Shown: one piece after another, positions 42,708 through 45,028 of the stretch
Layout of the letters: each line of letters opens with the position of its first letter
Numbering within the stretch: the first letter of the stretch is position 1
Assembly (NCBI GenBank): GCA_016930745.1
Contig: JAFGGE010000137.1
Span: forward strand, 1-45,028
Origin: Sedimentisphaerales bacterium
GTDB taxonomy: Bacteria; Planctomycetota; Phycisphaerae; Sedimentisphaerales; Anaerohalosphaeraceae
DNA length: 45,028 nucleotides
Direction: 5' to 3'
The notes under the pieces: generated by a model
The model's input: the letters and a program-made list of their open reading frames with translations, nothing else
Databases searched by the model: none
Told to the model about the DNA's origin: nothing
Made by a program: the position numbers and the translations under genes

Positions 42708-43109
42708 CTATACCAGATCGGCCAAGGTCAGTGACTCGAGCCTTTGGGAGATATAATCACGTATTTCTTTAAACACGGACAGGACTTTTTCCTCCCTGCT
42801 GATGGGTGTATCCGAATAAAAATAGGTACTGACCGATTCCGTTGGGGCCAGCGCTCCATCCATCAGGCGAAGAATCTCGGCCAGGGTGATCTGCCCGGCT
42901 GGACGGGCAAGCATATATCCTCCTTTGGTTCCACGACGGGTTTTAATATACCGATTCTGCCGTAAAGCCAAAAAAAGCAGCTCCAGGTACTTTTTGGGAA
43001 TGTCGCATGAGGCGCAGATGTCCTCGATCTTGACAAACTTGTCTTTCTCCTGCCGGGCCATGTAGAGCAACGCCAAAAGCGTATATTCACTTTTTGTAGT
43101 TAGTTTCAT
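42708..43109 (-). CDS. Rrf2-family transcriptional regulator
   Basis: A 133-residue winged-helix DNA-binding protein. The recognition region reads YTLLALLYMARQ, IEDICASCDIPKKYLELLF and RYIKTRRGTKGGYMLARP, with the usual RG-x-x-GGY-x-LARP wing. The region where IscR and NsrR carry three iron-sulfur Cys residues has none here; the only Cys pair (CASC) lies in the helix-turn-helix. It therefore resembles the cluster-free CymR-type members that sense sulfur supply. It probably represses itself and the following TauE gene through the inverted repeat over its -10 box. Confidence 0.93.
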   Translation of the reverse strand: MKLTTKSEYTLLALLYMARQEKDKFVKIEDICASCDIPKKYLELLFLALRQNRYIKTRRGTKGGYMLARPAGQITLAEILRLMDGALAPTESVSTYFYSDTPISREEKVLSVFKEIRDYISQRLESLTLADLV

Positions 43110-43127
43110 ACTCCTTCCTTTACAATC

Positions 43128-43150
43128 TTGTCTATAGATATGATAGACAA
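43128..43150. promoter_or_regulatory. Probable Rrf2 operator, perfect 8-base inverted repeat
   Basis: TTGTCTAT (43128-43135) and ATAGACAA (43143-43150) are perfect complements with a seven-base spacer, a size and spacing normal for dimeric Rrf2 regulators. The repeat encloses the -10 box of the Rrf2 gene, so binding would block transcription. The regulator's identity is inferred from position. Confidence 0.65.
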
Positions 43151-43168
43151 ATGAATTATCTGTGTCAA
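43140..43168 (-). promoter_or_regulatory. Strong promoter of the Rrf2-TauE operon
   Basis: On the minus strand a perfect TTGACA (43163-43168), 17-base spacer and TATCAT (43140-43145), 30 bases before the Rrf2 start. The best sigma-70 match in the window. Confidence 0.75.
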
Positions 43169-43249
43169 GCCTTATCCCTCCAAATTTTTGGAAATGGTCA
43201 GAATAAAATTGTGACTTCTATCAAAATGAGGAAAATGCCGCTTTAAATG

Positions 43250-43657
43250 CTAAAAACGGCACTCGTTCGGCACAAATCCGGCTTTAGTCAGTTCTTTGTG
43301 AAGGTTTTCTTCCCGGATGGGCTTGACGAGATATCCGTCGGCGCCGGCCTGAATCGAGGCCATGATATTGGCGGCGTCGCCGAGAGCGGAAACCATAATC
43401 ACCCTGATGCGGCCGCCCTGCTTGCCGTGCTCTTTTTCGGCCTGACGAATGGATTCCAGCACTTCATGCCCGTTCATCCCCGGCATCATAATATCCAGAA
43501 ACACAGCATCGAAAGGTTCCTCTTCCTGCAGCGAGTTTCGTATGACCTCCGAGGCCAGAAGACCGTTTGGCACCTCAAAACAGGTTCCATAATCGCTCAG
43601 ATGGAGCCGCAGTAACTCGCGGGAAACCGCATCGTCTTCTACAATTAAAAATCTCAT
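43250..43657 (-). CDS. CheY-like single-domain response regulator
   Basis: A 135-residue receiver domain with no output domain. It has the acidic pair VEDDA (Asp8, Asp9), the phosphoacceptor Asp55 in AVFLDIMMPGMNG, the switch Ser in VIMVSALGD and the conserved Lys in YLVKPI. ATG 43657 is chosen for a near-perfect AGGAGGTGAT directly upstream. No histidine kinase is in the window. It follows the CBS-domain gene by 53 bases and may relay a signal by protein-protein contact. A weak hairpin (TGCCG..CGGCA) just after the stop is followed by TTTT. Confidence 0.93.
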   Translation of the reverse strand: MRFLIVEDDAVSRELLRLHLSDYGTCFEVPNGLLASEVIRNSLQEEEPFDAVFLDIMMPGMNGHEVLESIRQAEKEHGKQGGRIRVIMVSALGDAANIMASIQAGADGYLVKPIREENLHKELTKAGFVPNECRF

Positions 43658-43710
43658 ATCACCTCCTATCGGCATCGCCGAAGACTCCGGTCCATCTGCA
43701 TCGAAAGGAT

Positions 43711-44124
43711 TCATGACGCAAAGCTCAGTTCGGGAAGCTGTTGATGCTTGAGTTTAAGAATCGCATGAATCACATCACGTCGGCTGACGATGCCGGCCAG
43801 TCGACCTTGGCATGTAACAGGAACCCGGCGGAAAGAATGGCTCACCAGACAGTCGCATACGTCGATGAGGGTGTCGTTGACGTCAAAACTCACCACCTCA
43901 GCGCTCATGTAATCCCGCACGGTTTGATCGGCGCGATCTTCCGTGTCATAAAGCAAAGACAGGACATCCTTTTCCGACAGGATGCCGAGCAAACGAAGCT
44001 GCGCGTCCACCACAGGCAGGCCGGTGATATTGCGATTGACAAGCAGACGAATCGCGTCGTATATCGGCAAATCGGGAGGTACGCAAATGGCCGCTTTGAC
44101 CATGATATCTCTGACTTTGAACAT
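43711..44124 (-). CDS. Two-CBS-domain protein
   Basis: A small protein made of one CBS pair (Bateman module). The first CBS is FKVRDIMVKAAICVPPDLPI with NITGLPVVDAQLRLLGILSE; the second is VRDYMSAEVVSFDVNDTLID with RRVPVTCQGRLAGIVSRRDV. Such modules bind adenine nucleotides and usually regulate partners. I chose ATG 44124 (138 codons with stop; GGGAAGAG just upstream); the alternative ATG 44181 overlaps the stop of the RRM gene (ATGA) but lacks a ribosome site. It sits between an RRM RNA-binding gene and a receiver gene, so a small signalling set is possible. Confidence 0.9.
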   Translation of the reverse strand: MFKVRDIMVKAAICVPPDLPIYDAIRLLVNRNITGLPVVDAQLRLLGILSEKDVLSLLYDTEDRADQTVRDYMSAEVVSFDVNDTLIDVCDCLVSHSFRRVPVTCQGRLAGIVSRRDVIHAILKLKHQQLPELSFAS

Positions 44125-44177
44125 AGGCTCTTCCCTTACTGCTTTCGGCTCTGTGGTAACCGTCCAAACGTCTTGTT

Positions 44178-44447
44178 TCATCCGCGCGGTTCGGCTCTGC
44201 GCTCCGGACGCTCGGTGGTTTCGGCAACGATGACGGTTCGCCCTCCGATATCGGCATAATTGAGTATATCTACCGCCTTGCGAGCCTGACCCGCATCGGG
44301 CATGGTAACGAATCCAAAACCCAAACCATTCTCACTGACCCGATCTCGAATAATAGTCACATCCTCCACCTGCCCATATTGTCCAAAGATATCCCGAAGG
44401 GTATCCGAGGAGGCGTTCTGCGCAAAATTCCCTACATATATCACCAT
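44178..44447 (-). CDS. RRM-domain RNA-binding protein
   Basis: An 89-residue single RNA-recognition-motif protein of the bacterial/cyanobacterial Rbp type. RNP2 is IYVGNF (residues 3-8) and RNP1 is LGFGFVTM, with the conserved aromatic residues for RNA stacking. The tail is Arg/Glu-rich (TTERPERRAEPRG) and may bind RNA or be flexible. ATG 44447 is chosen for AGGGA six bases upstream and because the domain starts at once; the open frame to 44549 lacks features. Such proteins are often cold- or stress-induced RNA chaperones. It leads the CBS/receiver group. Confidence 0.92.
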   Translation of the reverse strand: MVIYVGNFAQNASSDTLRDIFGQYGQVEDVTIIRDRVSENGLGFGFVTMPDAGQARKAVDILNYADIGGRTVIVAETTERPERRAEPRG

Positions 44448-44928
44448 GCTTATTCCCTGTCCCATATCCCTTGTAATTGGGCCTCGATTCCCGAATGCCT
44501 CGTGGTTAAGCACCACCGCATTCATGGAGGCCTTCAAGGTATTCGGCATGAATGATGAGCCACTACAGGAAAAGTCGAAAAACTGCGGACAAGCGGGATG
44601 ATTTAGGTAAAAATGCCCATCGAAAGATCTTTGGTTATCGAGTCAGGTCCGATAGCAATATCACTGGAAATAATGAAAATACCCGTTGCCTCCCATACCC
44701 TCATCTTCCATGGTACTTACTCACTCCCCTGACCCTACTCGTGACTTCAACAATAAGATGATCTGCACACACCCCTCGCCGAAGTCATACTAACTCTCTG
44801 CATCTCCCCTTTCGACACGAACACCAAGGGTGAATGAGCAAACCACTCTCACCCCTGGTTCCATGTCCGCCGTTGAATTCCAAGCAAGCTTTTGAACTCA
44901 ACCGTTACCGTTATTTTCCACAGTCGGC
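44448..44928. other. Non-coding stretch between the RRM and PEP-CTERM genes
   Basis: About 480 bases without a supportable gene on either strand. It must hold the RRM promoter and 5' leader, for which I found no convincing -35/-10 pair, and the 3' end of the PEP-CTERM gene with one good hairpin (44824-44858). Confidence 0.5.
44824..44858 (-). terminator. Hairpin after the PEP-CTERM gene, possible terminator
   Basis: GGGTGA (44828-44833) pairs with TCACCC (44849-44854), continued inward by GAG/CTC after a two-base bulge and outward by CCA/TGG across one mismatch; loop of seven bases. It lies 70 bases after the stop of the PEP-CTERM gene. No clear T run follows on the minus strand. Confidence 0.4.
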
Positions 44929-45028
44929 CTATAGCGTCCTGCGGTGTCGCAGCCAGCCAACGATTCCTGTCCCGATGGAAGCCAGCAACAGAGCGCCGGG
45001 CGCCGGATTCAAAACCGGCGATGGCGCA
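44929..45028 (-). CDS. PEP-CTERM sorting-domain protein, C-terminal fragment cut by the window edge
   Basis: Only the last 32 residues are inside the window. They form a tripartite sorting tail: the short motif PAPGA, a hydrophobic segment (LLLASIGTGIVGWL) and a basic end (RHRRTL) before TAG. This is the pattern recognised by exosortase in Gram-negative bacteria, in the variant with A for E common in planctomycetes. The upstream part, probably a secreted protein with a signal peptide, continues beyond the edge, so function cannot be stated. No exosortase gene is in the window. Confidence 0.8.
   Translation of the reverse strand, partial: APSPVLNPAPGALLLASIGTGIVGWLRHRRTL

Noticed and set aside
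43179..43192. TCCAAA-TT-TTTGGA palindrome between the receiver and Rrf2 genes
   Set aside because: AT-rich and short; upstream of the Rrf2 -35 box but with no clear partner, so chance is likely.
1..45028. CRISPR arrays, tRNA/rRNA genes, transposases and prophage genes
   Set aside because: None seen on reading both strands by eye; no regularly spaced repeats, and no transposase or phage structural protein among the translations. A tRNA scan would be needed to exclude tRNA genes fully.

Overview
The window looks like a chromosomal piece of an anaerobic or microaerophilic planctomycete, most likely of the class Phycisphaerae. This is inferred from protein families, not from a database search. 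The pointers are a GLUG-repeat protein with a dockerin-like tail, a ten-repeat FG-GAP protein, a PEP-CTERM sorting tail of the PAPGA type at the right edge, a FlgI-like lipoprotein with HEAT repeats, Tat-exported Gfo/Idh/MocA oxidoreductases, a superoxide reductase, and genes for a lipid A-based outer membrane. No rRNA, tRNA, CRISPR array or intact insertion sequence was seen. Base composition is moderately GC-rich, and AT-richer at about 500-2100 and in the intergenic stretches.

Layout. (1) 1-2165: superoxide reductase (-), a doubtful small ORF (-), a secreted GLUG/dockerin protein (+) and a decayed dispersed palindromic repeat. (2) 2208-9547 (+): a tightly packed operon of FG-GAP protein, mnmA, a heptosyltransferase-like GT9, lpxD, lpxI and a Kdo/LPS kinase, mostly lipid A and inner-core assembly. 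(3) 9542-23548 (-): a 14-kb surface-polysaccharide locus. Transcription starts with rmlACDB (dTDP-rhamnose). It continues through an MsbA-like ABC exporter with an unusual inserted domain, glycosyltransferases, a fused WxcM/FdtD-type ketoisomerase-acetyltransferase and its aminotransferase (a dTDP-3-acetamido-3,6-dideoxyhexose branch), an acyltransferase and two methyltransferase-like proteins. It meets the lipid A operon tail to tail. (4) 24062-32607 (+): FlgI/HEAT lipoprotein, smc, two M16 peptidase-family proteins with complementary catalytic motifs, and an acidic unknown protein. (5) 32615-39394 (-): nnrD, larB, two Tat-exported Gfo/Idh/MocA proteins flanking a secreted sugar-isomerase-like TIM barrel, a 58-residue small protein and a uroporphyrinogen-decarboxylase-family protein, closely spaced. 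(6) 39473-41817: tsaD and rnd, divergent, with overlapping promoters. (7) 41864-44447 (-): TauE-type exporter with an Rrf2 regulator whose promoter carries a perfect inverted repeat, then a small signalling/RNA-binding group (CheY-like receiver, two-CBS protein, RRM protein). (8) The right edge cuts a PEP-CTERM protein.

How it fits together. Regions 2 and 3 probably build the cell surface jointly: lipid A acylation and processing, core phosphorylation, then a decorated glycan containing rhamnose and an N-acetylated 3-amino-3,6-dideoxysugar, exported by the ABC protein. Region 5 looks like periplasmic/cytoplasmic handling of an unusual sugar or glycoside with NAD(P)HX repair alongside. The least explained items are the PDZ-like insertion in the ABC exporter, the FlgI-HEAT lipoprotein, the 58-residue protein next to the UroD-family gene, and the split M16 pair.
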